From Gemmatimonadaceae bacterium (GTDB taxonomy: Bacteria; Gemmatimonadota; Gemmatimonadetes; Gemmatimonadales; Gemmatimonadaceae): 64,000 bases of DNA. The stretch lies in the NCBI GenBank assembly GCA_035633115.1, contig DASQFN010000047.1, positions 372,001-436,000 of the forward strand. Reading direction: 5' to 3'. The notes beneath the pieces are model-generated. The model was not told where the DNA came from, made no database searches, and saw only the letters and a program-made list of their open reading frames with translations. Made by a program: the position numbers and the translations under genes. How positions within the stretch are numbered: the stretch's first letter is position 1; every line of letters starts with the position of its first letter. Of the stretch, positions 25,712 to 34,140 are shown piece after piece.

Positions 25712-26379
25712 CATCTGAAGGGCGCGCCATCCCGTTCTGGTCGGACGAGGAAGTCGAAGCTGCGCTTGGTGCCGCAAAATCGCATTTGAGAGAGCATGGT
25801 GTTCTTGCGTATCCAACCGAGACGGTGTACGGGTTCGGCGGGGCAGTGGACACGGAATCGGTCAACAGACTGATCGCACTCAAAGGCCGTCCGCCCAACA
25901 AGCCTTTTCTCCTCATCGTTGCCGCGAGCGAGATGATCGGACGTCTTGAATTACATCTCAGCGCTTACGCATCGCAGCTTGCCGCGCGCTTCTGGCCCGG
26001 GCCATTGACGCTCGTGCTCCCTGGTGGCGAACGGCGCGTCCCCGATCAGTTACGCGGGCCCGAGGGAGGAATCGCGGTCAGGTGGACGCCGCATCGCGGC
26101 CTTAGCCGGCTTGTGCAGGCGTATGGCGAACCGATCACCTCGACCAGCGCGAACCGGCCGGGAGTGGACGCCGCGACGAACGCCGGGGAGATCGTCGAGC
26201 AGTGGCGGGAGTCGATTGTTCGCGGCGTACTGCACGTCCTCGACGGAGGTCAGCTTTTGCAGTCACCTCCCTCGACCGTTGTGGATTGCACTGGACCGCG
26301 ACCGCGGGTAATTCGCCCCGGCGCAGTGTCGGCAGCAACGCTGAGAGCCGTCGTGCCGGACATCGTCGCCGACACGTAG
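25708..26379 (+). CDS. L-threonylcarbamoyladenylate synthase (Sua5/YciO/YrdC family)
   Basis: Makes threonylcarbamoyl-AMP, the precursor for t6A37 in tRNAs that read ANN codons. The 223-residue product has the YrdC fold with YPTETVYGFGG near 32-42, the ALKGRPPNKPFLLIV block (substrate-binding KxRP-like) near 60, and TSTSANRPG near 150. It lacks the extra C-terminal Sua5 domain, so it is closer to TsaC/YwlC. It overlaps ispD by 4 bases. The following phosphatase gene in the same transcript mirrors ywlC-ywlE in Bacillus. Confidence 0.92.
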   Translation: MTSEGRAIPFWSDEEVEAALGAAKSHLREHGVLAYPTETVYGFGGAVDTESVNRLIALKGRPPNKPFLLIVAASEMIGRLELHLSAYASQLAARFWPGPLTLVLPGGERRVPDQLRGPEGGIAVRWTPHRGLSRLVQAYGEPITSTSANRPGVDAATNAGEIVEQWRESIVRGVLHVLDGGQLLQSPPSTVVDCTGPRPRVIRPGAVSAATLRAVVPDIVADT

Positions 26380-26382
26380 GCC

Positions 26383-26835
26383 GTGAGAATCCTTTTCGTC
26401 TGCACCGGCAACACCTGCCGAAGCCCGATGGCCGAAGCTATCGCGCGCCGACTCATCCTCGAATCCGGCAGGACAGACCTGGAAGTCGAGAGCGCCGGTA
26501 CTCAGGCGTGGGACCGCTCACCGGCATCGGATGAAGCGCTTCTCGTCGGAGTCGAGCGCAATCTCGACATATCGGGCCACCGGGCTCGCCGATTGACGCC
26601 CGAGATTGTCGCCAACGCCGATCTCGTGCTCGTGATGTCGCCGGCGCATCTGGCGCAGGTGCGCGAGATGGGTCCGAACGCCAACGTCCATCTTTTCGCC
26701 GGCTACGGGGTGAGTGGCGCAGCCGGTCGTTCAATCGCCGATCCCTTCGGCGGAAATCTCAACGACTATCGCGCGACAGCCGACGAGCTCGAGCACGAGC
26801 TGAAGGAAATTCTGGAGCGAATCCAGGCAGCGTGA
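26383..26835 (+). CDS. Low-molecular-weight protein phosphatase, arginine-phosphatase type
   Basis: A 150-residue cysteine phosphatase with the P-loop VCTGNTCRSPMAEA at residues 6-19 and the general-acid Asp in SIADPFGG near 125. The residue after the catalytic Cys is Thr, the feature known to steer B. subtilis YwlE toward phospho-arginine rather than phospho-tyrosine. Target specificity is inferred from that one position. It starts with GTG 3 bases after the tRNA-modification gene and overlaps aroE by 4 bases. No arginine kinase (McsB) lies in the window. Confidence 0.88.
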   Translation: MRILFVCTGNTCRSPMAEAIARRLILESGRTDLEVESAGTQAWDRSPASDEALLVGVERNLDISGHRARRLTPEIVANADLVLVMSPAHLAQVREMGPNANVHLFAGYGVSGAAGRSIADPFGGNLNDYRATADELEHELKEILERIQAA

Positions 26836-27656
26836 GGCTCCCCGGGCGGCTTGTGCTACTCGGCCATCCAGTGGCGCACTCGCTGTCACCGGTCATGCAC
26901 AATGCTGCGCTCGCAGCTGCCGGAATTCCTCTGCGCTACGAATTGCTCGACGTTCCGGCGGCTGCACTCGACGCGGTCCTTGCTTCGCTCGCAGGCGAGC
27001 GCGCTGCGGGCAATGTGACAATACCGCACAAGGAAGCCGTCGTGAGTCTCATGAACAACGTCTCGCCTCTCGCCGAGCGCATCGGTGCGGTCAACACATT
27101 CCGCACGTCCGACGAAGGTGATCTCGCCGGCGACAACACCGACCCCGTAGGTTTTGGCGCGTTTGTTCGCGCGATGCTTGGACAGGAGCCTCGAAACGCG
27201 CATTTCGCGATTGTCGGCGCGGGCGGCGCTGCCGCGGCCGTACTGGCCACGATCGAGAGATGGCCAGGATGCAGCGCCGGCATCTATTCGCGAAACCAAT
27301 CACGTGCCGGCCGTCTCGTCGCACGCTTTCCTGATGTTGCGCGCATCGAAACGCTGAGCGAGGACCAACCTGTCCGTGGTGAGATTGTGATCAATGCCAC
27401 GCCCATCGGTCTCGAATCCGACGATGTCCCAGTTTCGCTTGCGAAGCTCGACCGTGATGCCGCTGTCCTCGATCTCGCGTACAGGGTGGGAGAGACGGCA
27501 TGGGTTCGCCTCGCGCGAGCCGAGGGCCGGATTGCAAGCGATGGTTTGCCGATGCTGCTCGAGCAGGGTGCGGCCGCCTTCGAGATATGGTTTGGTGTGC
27601 AGCCCGACCGGGATGTAATGTGGACGGCATTGAAAGCGGCCACCGGACGTGCATAA
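26832..27656 (+). CDS. aroE: Shikimate dehydrogenase
   Basis: Reduces 3-dehydroshikimate to shikimate with NADPH in aromatic amino-acid synthesis. The 274-residue product has GHPVAHSLSPVMHNAA near residues 12-27, the catalytic Lys in NVTIPHKEAV near 56-65, the Asp in DNTDPVGF near 96, and the nucleotide-binding GAGGAAAAVL. A GTG start overlaps the phosphatase gene by 4 bases. All key residues are present. Confidence 0.95.
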   Translation: MRLPGRLVLLGHPVAHSLSPVMHNAALAAAGIPLRYELLDVPAAALDAVLASLAGERAAGNVTIPHKEAVVSLMNNVSPLAERIGAVNTFRTSDEGDLAGDNTDPVGFGAFVRAMLGQEPRNAHFAIVGAGGAAAAVLATIERWPGCSAGIYSRNQSRAGRLVARFPDVARIETLSEDQPVRGEIVINATPIGLESDDVPVSLAKLDRDAAVLDLAYRVGETAWVRLARAEGRIASDGLPMLLEQGAAAFEIWFGVQPDRDVMWTALKAATGRA

Positions 27657-27673
27657 CGCAACGAGCGGCCTCT

Positions 27674-28438
27674 TTGACGGACGCGGCGGTGGTGGCGGCG
27701 GCGGCGAGCGGCCGAGCACTGGTTGAACTCTTTCTTCCCATTTGTTGCGTTGTCTGCGAGCGCCTTGTTCCTCACGGCGACAGGGGAATCGTCTGCGGAC
27801 ATTGCTGGACGCTCGTGCGGGAGCTGCCGTACCCGAGATGCGAGCGGTGCGGTCACCCGTTGAGCAGGTACAGCTGCCAGTGGTGCGACAATCTGCCTCC
27901 CTTCGTGCGCGCGGCGCGATCCTACTGCTGGGTTTCGCCCGGCACGGGCGGGCAGATCGTGCACGCTCTCAAGTATTCCGGGTGGTGCGATGTGGCACCG
28001 TCGGTGGCGCGGCGTATGACGCGCCTTGCCTGGCCGCGGGATGTAATCGACGAGCGAGCTGCAGTCGTTCCCGTTCCACTCGCTCCGTCGCGGGAGCGCG
28101 AGCGCGGATACAATCAAAGCGCCGTCATAGGGGGCGAGCTCGCGCGGCTCTGGAGGATTCCGATGTGGGAGGATGTGCTCACGCGAACACGAGCCACACG
28201 CACGCAGACGGAGTTGACTCCGGGGGAGAGACTGAGCAATGTTGCCGGAGCATTTCGCGTCCCCGAAAATGCGCGCGCGAAGCTCCGCGGCGGACACGTT
28301 CTTCTCGTCGACGATGTCGTGACGACAGGTGCAACCCTGAGCGCATGTGCCGCCGCGCTTTTCGACGCGGGTTCGCGAATCATCAGCTACGTGACATTCG
28401 GCCGGGCCGCTGCTGCTGGTGACCGGCTGACACCATAG
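27674..28438 (+). CDS. ComF-family phosphoribosyltransferase-like protein
   Basis: A 254-residue member of the ComF/GntX family, linked to DNA uptake in competent bacteria. The N-terminus has a zinc-ribbon-like set of cysteines ([24 protein letters not shown]). The C-terminal type I PRTase domain carries [14 protein letters not shown] near residue 211. The open frame runs further upstream inside aroE; TTG at 27674 or GTG at 27689 or 27692 are the plausible starts and none has a clear ribosome site. It precedes gap by 14 bases. No other competence gene is nearby, so a role in uptake is unproven. Confidence 0.87.
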   Translation: MTDAAVVAAAASGRALVELFLPICCVVCERLVPHGDRGIVCGHCWTLVRELPYPRCERCGHPLSRYSCQWCDNLPPFVRAARSYCWVSPGTGGQIVHALKYSGWCDVAPSVARRMTRLAWPRDVIDERAAVVPVPLAPSRERERGYNQSAVIGGELARLWRIPMWEDVLTRTRATRTQTELTPGERLSNVAGAFRVPENARAKLRGGHVLLVDDVVTTGATLSACAAALFDAGSRIISYVTFGRAAAAGDRLTP

Positions 28439-28452
28439 GAACGAATCGAGAA

Positions 28453-29463
28453 ATGGCCATTCGTGTCGGCATCAACGGTTTTGGGCGCATCGGGCGACAG
28501 GTGCTTCGTGCCGCGAAGGAGCAGGAAGTACTGGACCTTGATTTTGTCGCGATCAACGACCTCACGGACACGGGAACACTCGCCCATCTCTTCAAGTACG
28601 ACTCGATCCATGGAACATACCGCGGAGATGTCGGAACCGATGGCTCGTGCCTGTCCGTGGATGGAGACGAGATTCGCGTCCTCACCCACAAGGATCCGGC
28701 CGAGCTGCCGTGGCGTGAGCTTGGAGTCGAGATCGTTCTCGAGTCCACCGGCCGGTTCACGAGCGCGGCGGATGCAGGGAAGCACATTACTGGCGGCGCG
28801 AAAAAGGTGGTCATCTCCGCGCCGGCGAAGGGCGAGGACATCACCATCGTGATGGGCGTCAACAGCGACCGGTACGATCCCGCGAAGCATCACATCGTCT
28901 CGAATGCGTCGTGCACCACGAACTGTCTCGTACCGATGGTCAAGGTGATTCGCGATAATTTCGGTTTTGTGCACGGGTCGATGCTCACCGTTCACAGCTA
29001 CACCAACGATCAACAGATCCTCGACCTGCCGCACAAGGATCTGCGACGCGCACGGGCCGCCGCTCTCTCGATGATTCCGACAACGACTGGCGCGGCAAAG
29101 GCTACATCACTCGTCATTCCCGAGCTCAAGGGAAAGATCGACGGGGCCGCCATTCGCGTGCCGACGCCGGACGTCTCCTTCACCGATCTCACTGTCGAAG
29201 TGGAGAAGGCGACGAACGTCGCGGACGTCAACGCGGCGTTCAAGGCCGCCGCCGCTGGCGATCTCAGCGGGTATCTCGAGTACACCGAAGAAGAGCTCGT
29301 CTCGAGCGACTACATCGGCAATCCCGCGTCGTGCATCTTCGATGCGAAGACGACGATCGTCGTCGACGGCACGCTCGTGAAAGTCTCCGGCTGGTACGAC
29401 AACGAGTGGGGATACGCATCGCGTTGCGTCGACATGCTCCGCTTCATGGGCGCCCGCCTTTAA
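28453..29463 (+). CDS. gap: Glyceraldehyde-3-phosphate dehydrogenase
   Basis: Converts glyceraldehyde-3-phosphate to 1,3-bisphosphoglycerate with NAD. The 336-residue product begins [15 protein letters not shown], with the catalytic Cys in [10 protein letters not shown] near residues 151-160 and the C-terminal [11 protein letters not shown]. It is followed by pgk and tpiA, the classic triose-phosphate gene block. Length and motifs are normal. Confidence 0.97.
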   Translation: MAIRVGINGFGRIGRQVLRAAKEQEVLDLDFVAINDLTDTGTLAHLFKYDSIHGTYRGDVGTDGSCLSVDGDEIRVLTHKDPAELPWRELGVEIVLESTGRFTSAADAGKHITGGAKKVVISAPAKGEDITIVMGVNSDRYDPAKHHIVSNASCTTNCLVPMVKVIRDNFGFVHGSMLTVHSYTNDQQILDLPHKDLRRARAAALSMIPTTTGAAKATSLVIPELKGKIDGAAIRVPTPDVSFTDLTVEVEKATNVADVNAAFKAAAAGDLSGYLEYTEEELVSSDYIGNPASCIFDAKTTIVVDGTLVKVSGWYDNEWGYASRCVDMLRFMGARL

Positions 29464-29473
29464 CCCGATCCGG

Positions 29474-30679
29474 GTGGCAAAGAAAACGCTCCGCGATCTG
29501 AGCGAAGAAGAGCTGCGCGGCAAGCGCGCACTCGTTCGCGCGGACCTCAACGTTCCGCTCGATGACAAAGGCGAGATCACCGATGACACGAGAATCCGGG
29601 CATCGATGCCAACGCTCAGGTATCTGCTCGACCACGGCTCGCGTCCGGTCGTTCTCTCGCATCTTGGGCGGCCAAAGGGAAAGCCAACGCCCAAGTACTC
29701 GCTGCAGCCCGTGGCGGATCGGCTCGAAGAACTGATGAAAGTGAAAGTGTTATTCATCGAGACGACCGACACCGACGAAGCGATGAAGGCTTCGCGCAAC
29801 CTCGGGCCAGGCGAGATTCTTCTTCTGGAGAACACGCGATTCCTCGGTGGCGAGGAGACGAATGATCAACGCCTCGCGCGCGCCCTCGCCGAGCTGGGCG
29901 ACTTCTTTGTCAACGATGCGTTCGGAGCGGCCCATCGCGCCCACGCGTCGACGGTGGGCCTGTGTGAATTCCTTCGGCCCGCGGTGGCCGGCTTCCTCAT
30001 GGAGCGCGAGCTCGAATATCTCGGGAAGGCTCTCGCGGACCCTGAGCGACCTTTCGTGGCAATTCTTGGCGGCGCAAAAATCTCCGGCAAGATCGACGTG
30101 ATAGAACAACTGGTGCCAAGAGTGGATGCGCTCCTCATCGGAGGCGCGATGGCATGCACCTTCTTTCGGGCTCTGGAGCTCGTGACCGGCAAGTCTCTTG
30201 TCGAGGACGACCGGCTGGAGATGGCACGCTCGCTTGTCGACCGAAGCGGGACGAGACTCATCCTTCCGCATGACGCAGTCGTGGCCCCCACACTCGACGA
30301 CGCCGCCTCTGCGCATGCGGTTCCCAGGGACGGAATCCCTCCTGGCGAGGCGATGTACGACATTGGTCCGAAAACCGCCGAATCGTATTCACGAGCTATC
30401 GCTTCGGCGAAGACCGTAATCTGGAATGGCCCGATGGGTGTTTTCGAAAAGCCGCCGTTCGACAAGGGAACAATGGCGATCGCGCAGGCAATGGCGGCCG
30501 CAACCGATCGTGGGGCCACGACGATAGTCGGCGGAGGGGACTCAGCAGCCGCCGTCGCGCGCGCAGGGCTCGAGGGCCGGATGAGTCACGTCTCGACAGG
30601 CGGCGGCGCGTCGCTCGAGTTCCTCGAGGGCAAGCAACTGCCCGGCGTCGAAGCGCTGGACGACCGGGAACCTGCATGA
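29474..30679 (+). CDS. pgk: Phosphoglycerate kinase
   Basis: Transfers phosphate from 1,3-bisphosphoglycerate to ADP. The 401-residue product has the N-terminal RALVRADLNVPLDDKG, the substrate-binding LSHLGRPKG near 71-79, LLENTRF, and C-terminal nucleotide-binding TTIVGGGDSAAAV. The GTG start lies 10 bases after gap, and the 3' end overlaps tpiA by 4 bases, so the three are one operon. Confidence 0.97.
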   Translation: MAKKTLRDLSEEELRGKRALVRADLNVPLDDKGEITDDTRIRASMPTLRYLLDHGSRPVVLSHLGRPKGKPTPKYSLQPVADRLEELMKVKVLFIETTDTDEAMKASRNLGPGEILLLENTRFLGGEETNDQRLARALAELGDFFVNDAFGAAHRAHASTVGLCEFLRPAVAGFLMERELEYLGKALADPERPFVAILGGAKISGKIDVIEQLVPRVDALLIGGAMACTFFRALELVTGKSLVEDDRLEMARSLVDRSGTRLILPHDAVVAPTLDDAASAHAVPRDGIPPGEAMYDIGPKTAESYSRAIASAKTVIWNGPMGVFEKPPFDKGTMAIAQAMAAATDRGATTIVGGGDSAAAVARAGLEGRMSHVSTGGGASLEFLEGKQLPGVEALDDREPA

Positions 30680-31425
30680 TCGCCCCAATCTTTGCCGCCA
30701 ACTGGAAGATGAACAACGGGCCAACGACCGCCCGGGAATTCATGCTGTCGTTTCTCTCGCAGTATCCACGGCAGAACGACAGAACTATCATTTTTTTCCC
30801 GCCCGCTCTTTCGCTTCATGCGGTTGCCGCAACGCTCGGGGAGAGGCACGACATACTGCTCGGCGTGCAGAACGTGCATTGGGAGGATCAGGGCGCGTTC
30901 ACGGGCGAGCTGTCGGTTCCGATTGCGCGCGACGCCGGTGCGCGCCTCGTGCTCGTGGGTCATTCCGAGCGCAGGCACGTCTTCGGTGAGACGGACGAGG
31001 ACTGCGCGCGGAAATGCGCTGCAGTCGAGCGCGGGGGACTGACGCCGATGTTATGCGTCGGCGAAACGCTCGAGCAGCGCGAAGCGGGCCAGGCGGAAGC
31101 GACGGTCACACGGCAGCTGCGCGCCGGGCTTTCGCGGATGACTCAGCTGATGCAACGCCCGGTCGCCATCGCGTACGAACCAGTCTGGGCAATCGGCACG
31201 GGCAAGAACGCAACACCCGACGACGCGACGACGATGCACGAGGCCATTCGCGACGAGCTCGAGACCCTGTGCGGCGATCGAGCGCGAACGACGAACATTC
31301 TTTACGGCGGGAGCGTCAATCCCGGAAACGCTCCACAGCTCATCGCGGCTCCTGAAGTGGATGGTCTGCTCGTTGGAGGAGCAAGCCTTGACCCGGGCGT
31401 CTGGCTCGCAATTGCCCGCGCTTAG
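30676..31425 (+). CDS. tpiA: Triose-phosphate isomerase
   Basis: Interconverts dihydroxyacetone phosphate and glyceraldehyde-3-phosphate. The 249-residue product has FAANWKMNNG near 7-16 (Asn, Lys), VGHSERR with the catalytic His near 95, the catalytic Glu in AYEPVWAIGTGK near 165, and the phosphate loop GGSVNPGN. The stop at 31425 is followed by a large inverted-repeat element. Fully intact. Confidence 0.97.
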   Translation: MIAPIFAANWKMNNGPTTAREFMLSFLSQYPRQNDRTIIFFPPALSLHAVAATLGERHDILLGVQNVHWEDQGAFTGELSVPIARDAGARLVLVGHSERRHVFGETDEDCARKCAAVERGGLTPMLCVGETLEQREAGQAEATVTRQLRAGLSRMTQLMQRPVAIAYEPVWAIGTGKNATPDDATTMHEAIRDELETLCGDRARTTNILYGGSVNPGNAPQLIAAPEVDGLLVGGASLDPGVWLAIARA

Positions 31426-31447
31426 AAACGCGATACGCTGGGGCCAG

Positions 31448-31675
31448 GGAACGACGGGACGACGGAACCACAAAAGAAATGGAAAAACGATTCGGCGGAT
31501 TTAAGCGGATTCGGCGGATAACTACAGGTTTTTGGGGGGCACAGCGGTAGGAGACGGTCACTGCCTCGACCGTAGTTGCCGTAGAACCAAAGAACTCCCG
31601 TCGTATCGGCCGAATCTGTATGAATCCGCCGAATCGTTTTTCCATTCTTTTGTGGTTCAGTAGTCCCGTAGTTCC
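31448..31675. repeat. 228-bp inverted-repeat element (hairpin-forming, MITE-like)
   Basis: The left arm 31448-31501 (54 bases, starting GGAACGACGGGACG) and the right arm 31623-31675 are inverted copies matching at about 50 of 54 positions, with one single-base indel. The core holds a direct repeat of ATTCGGCGGAT (31491 and 31509 areas) and an inner small hairpin (ACGGTC/GACCGT). No open frame or transposase is present. It fills most of the 342-base gap between tpiA and secG. Such elements are typical of dispersed non-coding repeats moved by a transposase in trans; whether it is dispersed here cannot be seen from one window. Confidence 0.85.
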
Positions 31676-31705
31676 GCAGTTGATCTGCAAAATCCGGAAG
31701 CACTG

Positions 31706-31735
31706 TTGACTAGAGTGCGATGCGCCCGTGATATT
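31706..31735 (+). promoter_or_regulatory. Candidate promoter for secG-carA
   Basis: TTGACT at 31706-31711 and GATATT at 31730-31735, with an 18-base spacer, begin 30 bases after the inverted-repeat element. Predicted leader is about 25 bases to the secG ATG. Motif match only. Confidence 0.45.
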
Positions 31736-31767
31736 TCGATGTCGGACTCCCTCCTCGCAAACTCTGA

Positions 31768-32247
31768 ATGCTCTACAATTTCCTTCTCGTAATTCTCGTC
31801 ATAGATGCGCTCGTGCTCGTGACCGCCATTCTGCTTCAGGCGGGCAAGGGAAGCGGACTGGCCGCGAACTTCGGCGGCGCCAGCTCTTCACCCGACGCGT
31901 TCATTGGGATCCGCCAGGCCGGCACGATTCTCACCAAGGCCACATGGTGGTGCGCCGGAATTTTTCTCGGCCTCGCCTTTGTGCTGCAGGTGATGTCCAC
32001 CCGCGCACAGGCTCCGAGGTCAGTGCTCGAGAAGACGTTCGCCAACCCGCCCGCTCCCGCGGCGCCGACTCCGGGAACATCGGCACCCGTAATTCCGCTC
32101 GAGCCCGCAACCGGTGGAACACCAGCTCCCGGCGGCGCCGCGGGCAGTGCGCCACCAACTGGTGGTGCCGCGACGACGGGCGGCGCAGGTGTTCCGCTCA
32201 GTCCGGCTCCCGCGACTCCGCCACCAGCGGCGCCACAGAAGAAGTAG
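31768..32247 (+). CDS. secG: SecG preprotein translocase subunit with long Pro/Ala/Gly tail
   Basis: Small partner of SecY and SecE in the export channel. The 159-residue product has two membrane helices (about 3-22 and 54-75) around the conserved LLQAGKGSGLAANFGG near residues 22-37. The C-terminal 75 residues are a low-complexity Pro-, Ala-, Thr- and Gly-rich tail ending in Lys-Lys, longer than in E. coli SecG (110 residues). The first gene after tpiA in many bacteria is secG, which supports the call. It is followed 8 bases later by carA. Confidence 0.92.
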   Translation: MLYNFLLVILVIDALVLVTAILLQAGKGSGLAANFGGASSSPDAFIGIRQAGTILTKATWWCAGIFLGLAFVLQVMSTRAQAPRSVLEKTFANPPAPAAPTPGTSAPVIPLEPATGGTPAPGGAAGSAPPTGGAATTGGAGVPLSPAPATPPPAAPQKK

Positions 32248-32255
32248 CGCGAAAG

Positions 32256-33383
32256 TTGAGCGACCGCGAGCTTCAAACAGGGTTCCTTCTCCTCGAGGAT
32301 GGAACCCTTTTTCGCGGGCACCTTCGGGCGCGGAATGGCTCCCACGACGACGCGGGCCTCGCCGCCGCCGAAGTCGTTTTCACAACGAACATGACAGGCT
32401 ATCAGGAGGTCTTTACCGACCCTTCCTACAACGGTCAGATCGTCGTCATGACCGCGCCTCAGATCGGCAATTACGGAATCAACACCGAGGATCCGGAATC
32501 GCAGCGCCCGCAAATCAGCGGCGTAGTCGTTCGGGAATTGTCGAGACGCTACTCCAACTGGCGCGCGACCGGCGATCTCGGGACGTGGCTTGCTTCGGCA
32601 AAAGTTCCGATTCTGCAAGGAGTTGACACCCGGCGATTGACGCGTCACTTGAGGTCAGTTGGAGTGATGAGAGGCGTCATTGGCGCCGGTGAAACTCCAA
32701 GTGCAGCCGCCCGGGAAAAACTCGCGGAATGTCCCTCGATGGAAGGCCTCGACCTGGCGAGCCGGGTTACTACGCGCGAGAGCTACAAGTGGGGCGATCC
32801 TGGCGCGAAGCGGCACATCATCGCCTACGATTACGGAATAAAGCGCAACATTCTGCGCCTCTTCTCGGAGCACGACTGTCGCGTAACGATTGTCCCCGCC
32901 GACACGCCCGCGCCGGACGCGCTCGCCGCACGCCCGGACGGGATTTTTCTCTCGAACGGGCCGGGCGATCCGGATGCGATTGCGTACGCGCCGAACACAG
33001 TCCGCGACCTGGCGACGAGCGGGACACCGGTTTTCGGCATTTGCCTCGGTCATCAGCTCCTCGGGCTCTCGTTCGGGGGCACGACCACAAAGCTTCCGTA
33101 CGGACATCGCGGAGGAAACCATCCGGTGAGGGAGATGCGAACCGGGCGGGTATTGATCACATCGCAGAACCACGGCTTCGCGGTTGAGGGCGACGAAAGC
33201 GGCGTCTCGAGAGCTCCCGACCTTCAGGTCACGCACGTGAATCTCAACGACGGGACCATCGAAGGCGTCCGCCACCGCGAGCTGCCGGTGTTCGGAGTTC
33301 AGTATCATCCGGAGGCGGCTCCGGGCCCGCACGACGCCGTCCCCCACTTTGACGAGTTCCTGACTGCGATAAAGACCCGCTAG
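32256..33383 (+). CDS. carA: Carbamoyl-phosphate synthase small (glutaminase) subunit
   Basis: Supplies ammonia from glutamine for carbamoyl-phosphate, used in arginine and pyrimidine synthesis. From TTG 32256 the product is 375 residues, close to the usual 380; the open frame continues upstream only through secG. The N-terminal domain has FTTNMTGYQEVFTDPSYNGQ. The glutaminase domain has the catalytic Cys in GICLGHQLL and His in VQYHPEAAPGP. No carB follows within the window, so the large subunit is encoded elsewhere. The last codons are duplicated just after the stop. Confidence 0.95.
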   Translation: MSDRELQTGFLLLEDGTLFRGHLRARNGSHDDAGLAAAEVVFTTNMTGYQEVFTDPSYNGQIVVMTAPQIGNYGINTEDPESQRPQISGVVVRELSRRYSNWRATGDLGTWLASAKVPILQGVDTRRLTRHLRSVGVMRGVIGAGETPSAAAREKLAECPSMEGLDLASRVTTRESYKWGDPGAKRHIIAYDYGIKRNILRLFSEHDCRVTIVPADTPAPDALAARPDGIFLSNGPGDPDAIAYAPNTVRDLATSGTPVFGICLGHQLLGLSFGGTTTKLPYGHRGGNHPVREMRTGRVLITSQNHGFAVEGDESGVSRAPDLQVTHVNLNDGTIEGVRHRELPVFGVQYHPEAAPGPHDAVPHFDEFLTAIKTR

Positions 33384-33445
33384 GCCCCCCTCCGAGCCCA
33401 CGAGCCATAAAGACCCACTAGGCCCCTCGTCCGAGCCCTCGCGCC
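33369..33445 (+). repeat. Imperfect tandem duplication of the carA 3' end
   Basis: A 38-base unit at 33369-33406 holds the last three sense codons and stop of carA plus 24 bases. It is repeated at 33407-33445 with a few changes; both copies contain ATAAAGACCC and CTAGGCCCC. The second copy is non-coding. Confidence 0.75.
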
Positions 33446-33459
33446 ATCTTCGAGAACGC

Positions 33460-33488
33460 TTGACACAATTTCAGTAAAACCATACTTT
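33460..33488 (+). promoter_or_regulatory. Strong candidate promoter for the HU-like gene
   Basis: A perfect -35 box TTGACA at 33460-33465, a 17-base spacer and TACTTT at 33483-33488. Predicted leader is about 40 bases to the ATG at 33535. The best sigma-70-type match in the window. Confidence 0.65.
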
Positions 33489-33534
33489 GAAACGAGTTAC
33501 GCTACATAGCCCGTGTCACTACTGAGGCATCCAG

Positions 33535-33873
33535 ATGACGAAAGCGGACCTGGTCGAGCGAGTTACGACCCAGATCTCCCGAACCGCAGGCCCTATGATT
33601 TCGAAGAAGGACTGTGCGCGCGTCGTGGATGCGTTCCTGGAGGCGATCAAAGAGTCGCTTCAAAATCAGGAAAACATCGAGGTGCGGGGCTTTGGCACTT
33701 TCAAGATCCGCCGGCGCAAGACGAGAATGGCCAGGAACCCCCGCACCGGCTCTCCTGTCGAGGTTTCCGCCCGTCCCGTCCCTGTCTTCAAGCCGTCCAA
33801 AGAGCTGCGCGCCCTGGTCGCGGCGGTGGAAATGACCGACTCGAAGGAACGCGAGCTTTCGGGCGCCGAGTAG
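33535..33873 (+). CDS. HU/IHF-family DNA-binding protein
   Basis: A nucleoid-associated protein that bends DNA. The 112-residue product begins MTKADLVERVTTQIS. It carries VEVRGFGTF-type sequence (EVRGFGTFKIRRR) near residues 49-61 and the DNA-binding arm RMARNPRTGSPVEV near 64-77, with VPVFKPSKEL after it. A tail of about 20 acidic residues extends beyond the normal HU end (90-95 residues). It is expressed from its own strong promoter, followed by molybdopterin genes 24 bases later. HU and IHF subtype cannot be separated. Confidence 0.93.
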   Translation: MTKADLVERVTTQISRTAGPMISKKDCARVVDAFLEAIKESLQNQENIEVRGFGTFKIRRRKTRMARNPRTGSPVEVSARPVPVFKPSKELRALVAAVEMTDSKERELSGAE

Positions 33874-33897
33874 TTCCGCAGACGGGTGGTGAGCGAG

Positions 33898-34140
33898 ATG
33901 TTGATCACCGTCCGGTTCTTCGCCTCGTATGCTGACAGCCTGGGCGTCGCCCGCACTCAGCTTGCGCTCGATTCGGGATCTCGCGTCAGCGATGTGCTAG
34001 CTTCCGTCGCTCGATTGCCAGGAGCCTCGGCACTTCCGAAGAACCCCCGTGTCGCAGTAAATCAGATCTTTGCCGAAGCCGACACGGTCCTGAAGACCGG
34101 CGACGAGGTGGCACTCATTCCGCCTGTCGCAGGCGGCTGA
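33898..34140 (+). CDS. moaD: Molybdopterin synthase small subunit (MoaD)
   Basis: Ubiquitin-like sulphur carrier that delivers sulphur for molybdopterin. From ATG 33898 the product is 80 residues and ends in the required Gly-Gly (IPPVAGG), which is adenylated and thiocarboxylated. MLITVRFFASYADSLG is the typical first strand. GTG at 33886 is an alternative start. It is directly abutted by moaE at 34141, and moaA follows, a compact molybdenum-cofactor block. Confidence 0.92.
   Translation: MLITVRFFASYADSLGVARTQLALDSGSRVSDVLASVARLPGASALPKNPRVAVNQIFAEADTVLKTGDEVALIPPVAGG

Noticed and set aside
27674-28438. Competence gene cluster
   Set aside because: Only a ComF-like gene is present, and this family is widespread in non-competent bacteria.
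31448-31675. Insertion sequence
   Set aside because: No transposase frame fits in 228 bases; the element is a non-coding inverted repeat only.
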